DNA from: Cristatella mucedo
Lineage: Eukaryota; Bryozoa; Phylactolaemata; Cristatellidae
Direction: 5' to 3'
Length of the DNA: 64,000 bases
NCBI GenBank assembly: GCA_009760855.2
Contig: WPIO01000124.1
Location: forward strand, 639,501 to 703,500
Shown here: positions 11,518 to 24,840 of the stretch, in pieces
How positions within the stretch are numbered: the first letter of the stretch is position 1
Layout of the letters: each line of letters begins with the position of its first letter
Made by a program: the position numbers and the translations under genes
The notes under the pieces: model-generated
Seen by the model: the letters and a program-made list of their open reading frames with translations, nothing else
The model's database searches: none
What the model was told of the DNA's origin: nothing

Positions 11518-11993
11518 ATTGATAAGTGTTTCATGCCTCAGAGAGGCAGCCGCTCGCGTGTAGCGCTGGCTTAAAGCCGGATAGGCTGAGGCATAGGTCA
11601 GAGCTGTGCTATTGTCGCCTGGAGCAGGTGGCGGCCGGCCGGCAGGCTAGCCGTGCAGATCTTCAGCCACAGTCTGACAAAGGTGGCTGCCGTCGTGACC
11701 AGAACCGGAGCGAATTGCACGCTGGCCTGCACGGCCAGTTGCGGGGTGCACTTTGTACCGCTTCCAGCCCACGTTCGACTCGAGTATGAACTGCTGAGTT
11801 ACTACGTTGCCATGCTGCCACTTGCTATGTCACTTGCCACGCTCGATGCCTGCCTCATCGGCGTGGGAGCTGGCAGTGCTGCAATTCGACGCTGCTCCGA
11901 CTGCACCGTGTATCGCGAGATCGGCTGCAGCTGCAGCTGAACTTGGCATGCGCGAGCCGCCGCGAGTTCTTGTGCTGTGTCTGCACGTTCCAG

Positions 11994-12180
11994 CCTGGCG
12001 GGCTCGTGGACAGCCACGCTGCGGGCGACGTACCGGGAGCACGGGGTGCGGCGCGGGCTGTATCGCGGTCTGAGCGTGAACTACATCCGAGTCGTGCCCA
12101 TGGTGGCCGTGTCGTTCTCCACATTCGAGACGCTCAAGCAGCTGTTCAAGCTGGACACGAGTGTCGACGTCGGTCACTGA
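11994..12180 (+). CDS. SLC25A16: Mitochondrial carrier last exon
   Basis: Acceptor TTCCAG at 11988-11993; the first base completes a glycine codon left open at 7095, so phase agrees across the 4.9-kb intron. The exon encodes the matrix helix of repeat 3 (LRATYREHGVRRGLYRGLSV) and transmembrane helix 6 (NYIRVVPMVAVSFSTFETLK), then KQLFKLDT and a short non-conserved tail before TGA at 12178-12180. RGLYRGLSxNYIR and the C-terminal length match SLC25A16. A CT microsatellite begins 85 bp past the stop, in the presumed 3' UTR. Confidence 0.93.
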
Positions 12181-12263
12181 TGCTTGCCGCCCGCCGGGCC
12201 AGAAGCCGGCCCAGAGCTCTATTGCTCAGCCCGAGTCCGGCGGGTGTTTGAGCACGTTTGTCA

Positions 12264-12265
<2 letters not shown>

Positions 12266-12345
<80 letters not shown>
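12266..12345. repeat. CT microsatellite
   Basis: About 40 uninterrupted CT dinucleotides in the presumed 3' UTR or flank of the carrier gene. The serine/leucine and glutamate/arginine repeat ORFs it creates are artefacts. Confidence 0.95.
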
Positions 12346-12348
<3 letters not shown>

Positions 12349-13179
12349 CGGCGTCTCTGCAAGGCACTCCCGGAGCACCCCTGCAGCACGCAATGTTGGC
12401 TGTCATCTTCCGCGGTGTGTGCGCTTTACCTGCTGACAGTGTCGTTCGGATGCGCGTATATGGCTCGTGCACTAGGCCTCGCTTATCATTAGACCACGAG
12501 ATGCCTGCTGCAGTGGCCTCGTGCCGCCGGTGCAGACCGTAGGATCTGACCGAGTGGTCCCCCCTTACCTTTTGCTCTCTTTCACTGCGTTCCGTGTCAC
12601 CACTTTTGTGGCAAAACTACGGCAGACTGTTGTTGAACTTATTATCGACTCGTCGATAAATCATTATAGTGCTCGCCATAGATTCGGTCGATATCGTTAC
12701 TCTAATTTGTTGTGATCGTGGCCGAGGCATTGCGTGTCAAGTGGCATTGAAAACAACTCCAGTTCCATCAGACAGGTCCTATCATACAGTTCCATCAGAG
12801 GCCATTTCGTCCGACATGAGTAATCGTGTCAAGATTTGGCAAACTTTGCAGCTGGCTTGCCTCTGTGGTGCGTTGCTCGTTAGGCTGCTGCTCGTTAGGC
12901 TGCTGCGTTGCGGTTTTTTGCCTCTCCCCGGGTGCAGCTGCAGTAGACATCAGGTTTACACTAGTATTGCGATGTTTTATTCAAATAAGACTTCGACGCG
13001 GTCTTAGAAGAAATACAGCATCCACGTTCTTCTAAATCATAAAAGTTGGCACCATAGGAGGGGATCATATTAGGGATACCAGAACAAAGGCCATAGCAGC
13101 CGTCCAATATGCTGCAGTTCGTCAGAACGAATCTTTTTTTTAAATCATGCTTTTAGAACACCTAAAGTGTTAGTCTGCT
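12346..13179. other. Downstream flank, no feature seen
   Basis: Possible 3' UTR and flank of the carrier. No clear AATAAA in a convincing position was found. A short direct duplication (GTTAGGCTGCTGC, near 12880-12905) is visible. Confidence 0.4.
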
Positions 13180-13290
13180 AGCTATGCTGCTAGATCTATC
13201 GGCTGTGTTTGATACCATTGATCAGCCAAGCATAGGTGGCAGTAAACTGCAACGGATTAGGTCCTATCTTAGTGAGCTACTTCAGAGCTG
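13180..13290 (+). mobile_element. LINE family 1 fragment
   Basis: The frame reads LLDLSAVFDTIDQPSIGG and then IRSYLSELLQS, which matches the reverse-transcriptase segment LLDLSAAFDTIDHKVLL and SSYLSGRLQS of the copy at 60745-62325, with deletions. Confidence 0.7.
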
Positions 13291-13324
13291 CGACAGGGGC
13301 CATAATTCTTGCCATTGGGCATGC

Positions 13325-13605
13325 TTGTTCTCATGCAATGACCTCAAATGGACCAGCCCCACATTTTTGAACTGCGATTTAGCTGCAATCTCCACAATAG
13401 ACGCGGTACAACTGCGGTTTTGATTTCACGGTATAGAGAATGGCATACCGGATTTATCCACCAAATTTTGTGTATCTTGGCACGTGTATTCTAATGAAAT
13501 GGCCTCCAACGGCCCATCCCAGGGAGCGGCCGTGCAATTTCGAACTGTGATACATCTTCCATTTCCTAAGTAATGCTCCCTACAATTGCAGTTTCAAGTT
13601 ATTAT
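13325..13605 (-). repeat. ~172-bp repeat family, two inverted units
   Basis: Two degenerate units (ending near 13429 and 13603) are reverse complements of the units at 15300-16080. Each contains AACTGCGGTTTTGAT-like and ATGGCCTCCAACGGCCC-like blocks. Divergence between units is considerable. Confidence 0.65.
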
Positions 13606-13639
13606 TGCTACACCCTGCGACGCGAGGCAACAAAAAATG

Positions 13640-13735
13640 AATTCTGTTAGGCAGTATTGTTCTAGAGCAAATGGGGCCCTCCCACCAGCTAAACTCTTGC
13701 CCGACGAACTTCTTTCCCGGATAAAGTTGCTACTT
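13640..13735 (+). repeat. Dispersed direct repeat D, copy 1
   Basis: The ~95 bp from ATTCTGTTAGGCAGTATTG, through TCTAGAGCAAATGGGGCCC, to AAAGTTGCTAC recurs with about 85% identity at 16738-16831 in the same orientation. Its type is unknown. Confidence 0.75.
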
Positions 13736-15299
13736 CAAAAACTATTTCTCGGAAGATCATTCTTTATTTACATATTGTTAATAACGTGAATTCAAACTAA
13801 TTTTTGTATCGACGTGTAGTTCAGACTTTTGCCTCGTGCAGTCAAGTAATGTTCATCCCTGTAATTCCAGCCTACGCTGGGGCAACGGCTTTACAGTCCT
13901 TAATCTCTGTAATGCACGTTCAGGTATACATACATTTTTCGCGAATGTAGCAAATGCGTAGCATTATAAAGTGTGTGGCCTTTGGGAATTTATGTTCGAC
14001 GCTTCGCTAAACTGTTCATTTAAAGTAATAGGCTATGTTTTGGAAAATATTGCAGACGGTAAGACAACACTTCAGTCGGATTTAAGCCGAATGTACGTGA
14101 TTGCCCGCGAACAAGTATTAAATAATCCTGTACAGATATATCCATATTCAGTTAATGTGGCCAGCTTTAAAATTAACAACTCAAAAGATGTGTGCTAAAC
14201 TGGAACGTTTTCATTTGCTAGTGCACATTCTCTTCAATAAACCCTTGCATCAATGCCGGAGAATGCTTCTTTTACACCAACCATTCCCTTAAGATTGTCG
14301 CTACACAGCTCTTGAAACGAAACATTAAAAGTTATGGTATACCGGGAAATATCTAGAGGTGCCGTTCATATTCAACATCAAATATGTAATAAATAAAGTG
14401 GTGATGCCAGATAAGATTGGGTATAAAAAGCTCGACCTAATATTTCACAGGTCGGGACTGCTAGAGGCTCATATTGATCTAATTTTCTAAGAGAGTCGAT
14501 AATTTGACGCTTCATGTTGCAAAGCACTAAATTATCCTTCGATACCTGAATGTCACATCGCTAAAGAAGTTGAGACTTGACGCGTTCGAGTTGGCCCACA
14601 GATCGAAGTGCGTCACGGCGTTCACGACGAACAATAATGCTGAGAGATTAATCGCATGACCAAAGTTCTGACGCTGATCACTTTAGGGATCAGATCGCGG
14701 TAGGGACAACCGCTCCATGGCCTTACAAAGATCCCCTTTCGGCACATCGGCGGGCAATTCCTCACCTTTCAGGACGCAACTATTAGTCGAGTGAATGTCC
14801 ACAGTGCATACGCACATTTCCCGAACGGCACCATACGCGTACCATTCGACGGAAAATAACGAACAGCAGCCAATAATGACACGGGGTTTTTGCGTTCTCG
14901 ATGCAAGCCAAGTAAAGAGACGGCAGTGTCGACGGACGGTCTTGTGACAGTAGGTTTTGACCGTACATAACGTGTTCCCGAATCCAGTCGAAAGCCAAGC
15001 CAGAGATGAAGCAAGCACTCAGAGCGAGAGCAGAAGTGGCGCTGAAAATTATGTCGTCAACGGACTTCGCGCTATGCACAGCTGCTCTCTCGATGGCGAT
15101 GCCGTTTTAGAATGCTTTTGCCAGAGTACCCTGCAGCATTCTCGAAAAGCGAAAATGTGCTATAGAATTAAAATGCTCCTGTTGAGTAAGTATCTGTGAT
15201 TTATTTATTGTTAAGGCGACTTCGCGAGCTGTTAATTGATCCATTAATACGCCACTAATTGAATACGCTTAGACGCGAAATACGAATGCTAACGTTTTA
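13736..15299. other. No recognisable gene
   Basis: AT-rich sequence. The longest ORFs (75-111 codons at 13971-14198 and 14683-15018) show no domain, no splice context and no similarity I recognise. Confidence 0.4.
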
Positions 15300-16080
15300 C
15301 TACAATGTGGAATCAAAACCGCAGTTGCCCTTGCCTATTGCGGAAACAGCAGCTGTGTTGCACTTCGAAAATGTAGGGTGGTTTGCTGGGCCGGGCTATT
15401 GGAAGCCATAGCCTGAGAAAGCGCAATCGCTCGCGCATGCAATTTCATGAGTAAACCCGGAACATTATTCCCTATAAGACGGAATCAAAACTGCAGCTGC
15501 GCGACGACTTTTGTGAAAAATAGCAACTGTTTTGCAGCTCTATAAGATAGGGCGGATCGCTGGGCCGTCCATCAGAGGCCTTTGTGCAAGAACGCTCGCA
15601 ATGCAATCACTTAAAATACTACGGTAAGTACAGAAACCCATTTTGCATAAGATGAAATCTAAACTGCAGCTGTGCGATGCTTATCGTGGAAATGGCAGTC
15701 GTATAGCTGTTCGAATATGTATGGAGGTTCGCTGGGCGGTGGGGGGCCATTGGAGCAAAGCTAAAGGTTATCTTATTCAACAGCCCCATTTATACTTCGG
15801 TGGAAGAGCCTTAACGGCTGTCATTACCGCTTACTGTGGTCAATAAAGGATCGCCCACTGCGGGACTCAAACCTACGATCTCGGTCGCGAAGAGCGACCT
15901 CGCCTCGACCCCTGGGCTAAAAGCCAGCTGGCTAGCATTGGAACGTGCGATCGCGAAATCGAACGAAATTTGTAAGCCCGGATCACCACTCTGCGATTCT
16001 GTGTACGTTGGAATTAAAGCTGCAGTTTCGTGACGCTAATTTGGGAAATGGCAGCTGTATATCACGGTTACTCGTGGGAC
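15300..16080 (+). repeat. ~172-bp tandem repeat, four units with SINE inside
   Basis: Units start at about 15308, 15480, 15652 and 16008, each beginning with GGAATCAAAACTGCAG-like sequence and carrying GGAAATGGCAGCTGT- and TTCGCTGGGC-like blocks. The first three are spaced 172 bp. The fourth is displaced by about 184 bp, the size of the SINE at 15775-15925 plus flanks. This is a diverged, satellite-like array or tandem subrepeats of an unknown transposon. Confidence 0.75.
15775..15925 (-). mobile_element. tRNA-derived SINE family A, nested
   Basis: On the minus strand the head has the B box region GGTTTGAGTCCCGC (one change from consensus), then GGGCGATCCTTTATTG and AGCCGTTAAGGCTCTTC, matching the copies at 7759, 23928 and 51500. 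It interrupts the third unit of the 172-bp array, so it inserted after the array formed. Confidence 0.8.
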
Positions 16081-16255
16081 CCCCTTCTCTCTGGCCAATG
16101 CGATCGCCAGACACTGTCTAGGGAGTCATTTCTGTCTAGATCACACCCAGCTCTACCCGTGCTTAGTTGGCATTTCAGTGCACAGAATTTCACAGCTCCC
16201 TTGCAACCTGCTCGCTTAGATGGTCCTAGACTGAGTGACGATCAGACCGACCTGA

Positions 16256-16475
16256 TATAATAATAATAATATTGCACTTAATAAAGCGCCCTCAGAGAAC
16301 TCAATCTCTTTCTAGGCGCTTTACATTTGCTGCAAAGGGAAATGTGATTGAATGGTGAGTAATATCACGCTTTATTAACAACATGAATAACATGGCTATG
16401 GGTGACATGCACAGGGTCAGCATGCAAGTGTGGTTAGTGGCAGCAGGCACAGTGTCTGCACGCATAAGCATCCCA
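16256..16475 (-). mobile_element. LINE family 1, 3' tail only
   Basis: Minus-strand copy of the LINE 3' UTR: the TTA microsatellite (16256-16273), the tail box (AAAGCGCCTAGAAAGAGATTGAG), and the upstream UTR with TGCATGTCACCC. It is 5'-truncated before any coding sequence. Confidence 0.85.
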
Positions 16476-16611
16476 TAGGCTCAAGCCTAGTGTCAAATAT
16501 TAACTAAGCAGCCTCAAACGTGACATTGGTGAATAGTCGCGCCTCTAACCAGACTGCAGCTCCTTCAGTTTCTATGCACCTAAAACATGGAACCCTATAC
16601 CGACCGACATC

Positions 16612-16735
16612 ACATCGCTTGCTCGCCCCGACCGAGATCTGGCTGAGGTTGTGGGCTCGAGCCCCGAGGCATATTTAAAGCCCCTGAATAGAGATTAAGT
16701 TTTCTTGGGTTTTTATACAAATGAATTATAAAATT
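16612..16735 (+). mobile_element. tRNA-derived SINE family B
   Basis: The head contains GCTCGCCCCGACCGAGAT and the palindromic B-box-like GGGCTCGAGCCC. Its tail (GAATAGAGATTAAGTTTTCTTGGG) resembles the tail of LINE family 1. Copies are at 24704-24840 (minus) and 57408-57554 (plus). Confidence 0.78.
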
Positions 16736-16737
16736 AA

Positions 16738-16831
16738 TTCCATTAGGCAGTAGTGTTCTAGAGCAAATGGGGCCCTTCCACCAGCCAAACGCTTGCCCGA
16801 GATCTTCTTTCCCAGCATAAAGTAGCAAAAA
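16738..16831 (+). repeat. Dispersed direct repeat D, copy 2
   Basis: Second copy of the ~95-bp repeat at 13640-13735, same orientation, directly after a SINE B tail. Confidence 0.75.
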
Positions 16832-19200
16832 CTCAAGCCAACCATTTCTTCACTGCCTTTGCTTTATCCATTGAAGGATTAGGTACATCTGGAAGTTCAA
16901 TTATTTTACTGATATTAACACTAATCAATTAAAATGCTTCTATTGAGGCGTATGTGAAGAGCCTATACTGAGATCGAGCTCTCTTAGGTTGCCACGCATA
17001 TGTATTACTGTTATTTAATTTACTACAGTGCTATTTTTCAGCTACTCGCATGTGTGTGCATTAAAAAATGTGTTTAGTCAACAATTACATGTAAATATCG
17101 CACGAGGCCTTAATATACTAGGCATAGTAGCCTTCAGCATATGGACTGTGTAGTTCCTGCCAGACTGTATGAAAGCTTCATGAATCAACATTTGTCGCAG
17201 CATAGGTTTTGGCCGGGCTTCGTAAACGTAAGCAATAGTAGTTTTGCATACATCTTCTGAAATGCTCTTAAATAAAAGATTATCCAGCTGTGCCGCCACC
17301 CACATGTGCCCGACTATTAGGGTCCAGCGTGTGCACTACTAATCTCGTCTCCTCGTTAACTGGCAGCGATAAAAACTGCCACTGATTGGAGCGTCGATAA
17401 TCAGTTTGACTCGCCGGTCCGAATCTGTCAGGGGCGCTTTTCTGCTACTTCCTCGTACAGGCTTTTCTCAGCAGCGAATGCTCTGGTTACCTTGTTTATA
17501 CTTAGCTACACCGACGGCGGGCAGGCTGGCATGGTGCAATCCTGCACTGCATGCTCCTCCGAGTTTTTAACATTGTTTCTACTTTCTTCAGCAGCTACGT
17601 CAGTGCTGGCACGAGGAGCAAGAATGCGTTTTTACATCATCAGGTACACCCACTTTGACCGACTTACATCCTTTTCCGATGAGAATCACAGGTGATTTTT
17701 GCAGCTTTTAAGGACTATCGGCGACTTATACTCACACAGAATTCCTTGTAAGTCCATTTTCCCTTTCTGCTTAAACGAACTGTCACCTATCTTTTTCCTT
17801 TCCGTGATCGGCATTGAAGCCGCCAGGAAATTATAATCGCAATTTTTCAATCTCTGATATTCTCTTAAAGTTAAGTGTTCATGGACGAATACTGGCTGAT
17901 AATGTCTTGAAAAGTAAAAGGTGCCGGCTAGCAGTCTGCCCGTTAGAAGAGTACATTACCACGCAGGTTTTCCCTAGGAATCTTGAATCGCGCGAGGCTC
18001 TTTGAATTAAAAACGGGTTTGGGATTTCGCTAAATGAATGAGGCTGTTGAACAAGCCGACCTTTAGTTAACTCCGTGCCTTGCCATTATTCATAGCGTCC
18101 GGATTTTCTCGTGATCTCATCTTGAGTCTTAGCATAGGGGTAAGGTGCGAAGTTGCGGTACTGAATACGCACCTGCATAAACTTCAAGTGCAACGAATGC
18201 AGCGATCGTCGTGGCACCGCGTCCTGTAAGACTCGCGCGACGAGACTTCGGCGAAGCTCGTAGCCCCTGCAAGTGCGTGCGGCTGTGTCGCAGGCGCCGA
18301 CTCGACGAGCGCCGGAAGTGCGACGACGGAAGTGCCGCGCACAGCAGAAATGAAAAGCGCATTTACCTTAATGTAGCACCTCCGCGCCAGCGGCGTCCGT
18401 ATAGCGCGTAGTCCGCAGTTCGTTCGACTGGGCCGCAGACTGGGCTACCGCTATTCAGCACCAGCCTTAGCGTGCAGCTTACTACTCCGAAGCCCAAAAG
18501 TATGGCTGACTCGCACAAAGCCCAGAGTACAACTGACTAGTTATTACGTGTGGGCTATCCGGTTCCTATACGCTGTAATACGGAAACCGCTAAAACCTCT
18601 CTAGGGGTATCGTTATTTGGCTGATATGAAATTCAAACGGTTCAGTATTTAAAAGTGCCCACTGAGTCCAGTAGCCGGTTTATAATAAACACCTGCATTG
18701 TTTGTCAGACCGAGCAGTTTAAGACTCAAGAAAAAAATGTTTAAATGATTATTTACGCTCTTGTTCATCAGAAAGGGCTTTTTTGGCGGTTTTTCCTTTT
18801 ACTGCTCTGCCAGTTTCTTGCATCTTTTGGAATCACATCTGGCCCTTCGTTTGCTGCGAACACTTAATAATTACTGGGGTAATGGCCAACAAACTAGTTA
18901 AGAGGCATTTTTAGAGAAGGGAGTACTTGGGTGTAAGGTAGACGGTCACCTAGAAATTAATTAGTTTAATTAACTGGATTAATTAATTTGGACTTAAAAC
19001 ACCTGACCACCTTCTCCCACAGTCCTTACCCTCTCACGGGATCAGCTGTCCAGGGCCAGTAGTAAACAGGCTAGCAGCTGACATGTATTGCTCTCTAGCA
19101 TCAGAAGAGTCAGAAGTTTGGCGGGGTGGGGGACCGGGGTCCCCGGAGGTCCTGACATTGACAGAGGGGGCCAATCATATGAAGGCTGAAGGGAACTGCC
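16832..19200. other. No recognisable gene
   Basis: About 2.4 kb. A 75-codon minus ORF at 17078-17305 has protein-like composition but no family I can name. A GC-rich patch with arginine-rich ORFs lies at 18200-18400, and an AT palindrome (TTAATTAATTTGG-type) at 18955-18990. Confidence 0.4.
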
Positions 19201-19204
19201 ATGT

Positions 19205-21670
<2,466 letters not shown>

Positions 21671-21678
21671 TTGACGTG

Positions 21679-22141
21679 TACGCATCGATGTGCCAGCCGA
21701 CTGACGGCTCGATGCCAACTTTTATGCCCAAGGAGGGGACACGAGCAAGTCGAGCACAGCCTCGATGGTGCCGAACTTTTATGCCACAAGGAGGGGCCCA
21801 CGAGCAAGTAAACGGTAGGTGCCAGCCGACTGACGGCTCGATGCCAAACGACGATCCTGGTGCGATCTCGATGTCTGCATGCAATAGCTACATCGGTCAC
21901 GAAGATGCACCATGGGCCCAGTCGCCTTCCCACGTTCGCAATGAAATAAACGGTAGGTGCCAGCCGACTGACGGCTCGATGCCAACTTTTATGCCCAAGG
22001 AGGGGACACGAGCAAGTCGAGCACAGCCTAAACGACGATCCTGGTGCGATCTCGATGTCTGCATGCAATAGCTACATCGGTCACGAAGATGCACCATGGG
22101 CCCAGTCGCCTTCCCACGTTCGCAATGAAATAAACGGTAGG
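21679..22141 (+). repeat. ~184-bp tandem duplication
   Basis: The block starting ACGACGATCCTGGTGCGATC occurs at about 21849 and again at about 22033, a ~184-bp period. The second copy is near-identical for over 100 bp, through CACGAAGATGCACCATGGGC to AATAAACGGTAGG. Inside is a shorter word, GTGCCAGCCGACTGACGGCT, present three times (about 21690, 21820, 21957). The 211-codon minus ORF across this region reflects the duplication, not a known protein. Confidence 0.85.
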
Positions 22142-22559
22142 AAAGTGATTGTGCAGTTTGAGCCTGATTGTCACGTTCAAGCAAGATGGAGCACTGCCTT
22201 CTGGCTGACTTGGGCAGGCAATTGGCTGTCTAGTACAGCCACTTTCGGAACTGATTAGAAACCACACCACTAGCCGGCCGAGGTCAGCAGCACCAGGACA
22301 GCTGCGCAGGGCGTGCGCCGTTGTCAAGTAGCGCACAGAATGGATGCTGTAACACCAAAAGCAAGCCACGGGTAGCTGTGATGACTTCAATCATGCCATG
22401 ACCACAATGCGATGTAATCGGCCCTTGAACATGACAATGTCGCTCGTCGAAGCTCGAGTCGTTGTTCGCACTGAATAGAGTCACATGCCACGAAAGCATT
22501 GAACTGTAATTGCAATTCTGGAGCACTCGTCCGGGAAGTAACTTGCGGCCACACCTACA

Positions 22560-22747
22560 AGAGGAGAAAGCTAGAGACAGTGAGAGACAGCGAGACAGAG
22601 ACAGCGAGACAGAGACAGAGACAGAAACAGAGAGACTGAGAGAGAGAGAGAGAAAGAGGGAGACAGAGAGACAGAGACAGAGACAGAGAGACAGAGATAG
22701 ATGGATAGAAGAGGAGAGAGAGAGAGGGAGAGAGAGAGGGAGAGAGA

Positions 22748-22780
<33 letters not shown>
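22560..22780. repeat. GA-rich microsatellite
   Basis: GAGACA and GA repeats. ORFs over it on both strands are repeat-driven. Confidence 0.93.
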
Positions 22781-22784
<4 letters not shown>

Positions 22785-23059
22785 GCACAAGCTCTGCTTT
22801 CTTGCCCGAATGCAGCTCCTCACAATCACAGTGAACCGATGACTGCATGTCTGACCCATGCACATAGGCAAAGGGAAAGAGCGACTGGCCGAATAAGGTA
22901 AAGGTCTTGCTTTATCCTTGGCTTATTCCGGACTTTGTTTGTGCCCATACGTGGGAGCACTTCTGTCTAATGTGGAATTGGTTGCTACACGGGTAAGACT
23001 TGGCAAAGTGTCTGAGCAAGCCACCGAGAACGCTGAGCACCAGGACAGCCTACGGTGAG

Positions 23060-24185
23060 GCACGATCTGGATCAAAACTTACTAGTTATTAAAAAACCAA
23101 GTGTGATTCAGATATTGGAAAGGCCAACGCTCAAGATCGGCTCTGCCCCATATCTCCTGTTGAATTTGCACGAAATCTAGATGTCAAGTTCCAAAGTGAC
23201 CTTTCATTAGACGACCACATGAGCTCAGTTTTATAGCTTTGCTACAATTCGGGCTTGTTTAGACAAGGATACCACATCTAAATTGATCCTGGCATTTTTG
23301 AAATCCCATCTTGACTTCTGCAACTCACTGCTTCCTGGTCGAAGGGTCTGTGCACTCAAGTGCTTACAGCTGGTGCAAAACTTGGCAACTAGGTTTGTTT
23401 GTCGTGAGCGTCACAGTTGCCACTTCACACCATTTCTCGCCGGCCTGCACTGGCTCTCAGTCAAGCAACGCATCGACTTCAAGGTTTTGTCACTCACTTT
23501 TAGGTCCCTTCATTCTTTGGCTCCAGCCTACTTATCAGATCTACTCCCCCTACCAGGTTAAGCATCTTACCCCCACTTTTCGGAATCTAACTTTATACAT
23601 GTACCTCGTACAAACCTCAAATCCTTTGGAGACCGTGCCTTTAGTTCGTATGCTCCCAAAGCCTGGAACTCCCTCCCGACCTGCATCAGAACATCCCCTG
23701 ACCTGGCCACATTTAAAAAGAATTTAAAAACACCTATTTAAGACAGCATTTAGTGGGTCCCTGTGATTCGTCCTTGATGTGCTTATGCCTGCTGACACTG
23801 TGCATGCTGCCACTAACCACATTTGCGTGCTGATCCGGTGCATGTCACCCCTAACCATGTTATTCTTGTTGTTTATTGAATATGCTACCACTAACCGTTC
23901 GATCGTGTTTCCTTTGCAGCTAATGTGAGCCGTAATGGCTCACTGAGTAAAGCGGTTGCTTTTTACGACCTCGGTCCCGAGGTCGTGGGTTCGAATCCTG
24001 CGGTGGGCGATCCTTTATTGCCACTGCAAGCGGTGGCGATAGCCGTAAAGGCTTTTCTGTCGCTATACAAAAAAGTCTGTTAAATCAGATAGTATTTTTT
24101 TTAATGCAAAGTCCTAGAAAGAGATTGAGTTCTCTGAGGGTGCTTTATCAAGTGCATAATTATTGTTCTTATTATTATTGTTGTT
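23060..24185 (+). mobile_element. LINE family 1 copy, interrupted by a SINE
   Basis: The ORF2 C-terminal half is recognisable in several frames: SDLSL, LDFCNSLLPG, CRERHSCHFTPFLAGLHWLS, VKQRIDFKVLSLTFRSLHSL, then FKKNLKT. The 3' UTR begins about 23757. A family A SINE (23928-24096) sits between CTTTGCAGCTAATGT and the tail box at 24107, which continues to a degenerate ATT tail near 24185. It is frameshifted and inactive. Confidence 0.9.
23928..24096 (+). mobile_element. tRNA-derived SINE family A, nested in LINE
   Basis: Best-preserved family A copy. The tRNA-like head (GCCGTAATGGCTCACTGAG) contains an A-box-like region; a perfect B box GGTTCGAATCC is at 23988-23998, followed by GGGCGATCCTTTATTGCC, the conserved AGCCGTAAAGGCTTTTC and a T-rich end. 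It is flanked on both sides by LINE 3' UTR. Confidence 0.87.
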
Positions 24186-24703
24186 GTTGTTACAGAAAGA
24201 ATATGCAAAGAAAGCACAAACTGCATCCAGCATATAGTGGCCAAGTGGCTTGCAGGCGGCAATTGATTTTCGGCCAAGTCCGGCATTCAATTTGGGTGGG
24301 GACGTGTCTTCAGCTAAATTGAGTTTCTTTATGCTCTCTTATCGCCAGCATGTCTATAATACCCAGAGCACAACGTGTATGGATAGCAAGGGCCCTAGGA
24401 GCACTCATGTAAGGGCAGCTGCAGGTTGATTCAAAGGTGGGACCACCAGACTGTTAGAGGTCTTCCTCATCGGCCCGGCCGATGGCTCGCCACATGCTGA
24501 GACACCAGGTGCTAATTCCTACCCGGCCCTCTCCACCCTACCCTCCCTTTATGGTGATGGAGGTTTCGGCTGCAGTCTGCTGAGTGCTGCTCTTCGGCTG
24601 GACGTCAAAAATCAACTGAGCGGCCCATGGCGTTTAACGTCACTGTCGGGTGATTTATGTAGACCAGCAAGATCCACCTCTCGGCTATCATCGGCCCGTT
24701 TGT

Positions 24704-24840
24704 AATATAATAATAATAATAATATAGTTCATTTATATAGCACCCAAGAGAACTTAATCTCTTTTCAGGCACTTCACATATGCCTCGGGGCTCGAGCCCA
24801 CGAGCTCAGCCAGACTTTAGTCGGGGCGAGCACCTAGTGA
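24704..24840 (-). mobile_element. tRNA-derived SINE family B
   Basis: Minus-strand copy: the head has GCTCGCCCCGACTAAAGTCT and GGGCTCGAGCCCCG, and the tail GAAAAGAGATTAAGTTCTCT, ending in a TTA microsatellite (24704-24722 on the plus strand as AATAAT). Confidence 0.8.

Larger units (their letters stand above)
9291..11993. other. Carrier intron remainder
   Basis: Rest of the 4.9-kb intron. No second gene is supported. The GC-rich part from 10500 has several overlapping ORFs on both strands without family features. It also holds two strong hairpins listed separately. Confidence 0.5.

Noticed and set aside
15300-16080. CRISPR array
   Set aside because: Regular ~172-bp units are far longer than CRISPR repeats and this is an animal genome.
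23930-24009. tRNA gene
   Set aside because: A good B box but no complete cloverleaf, and the same head plus tail recurs in four places: a tRNA-derived SINE.
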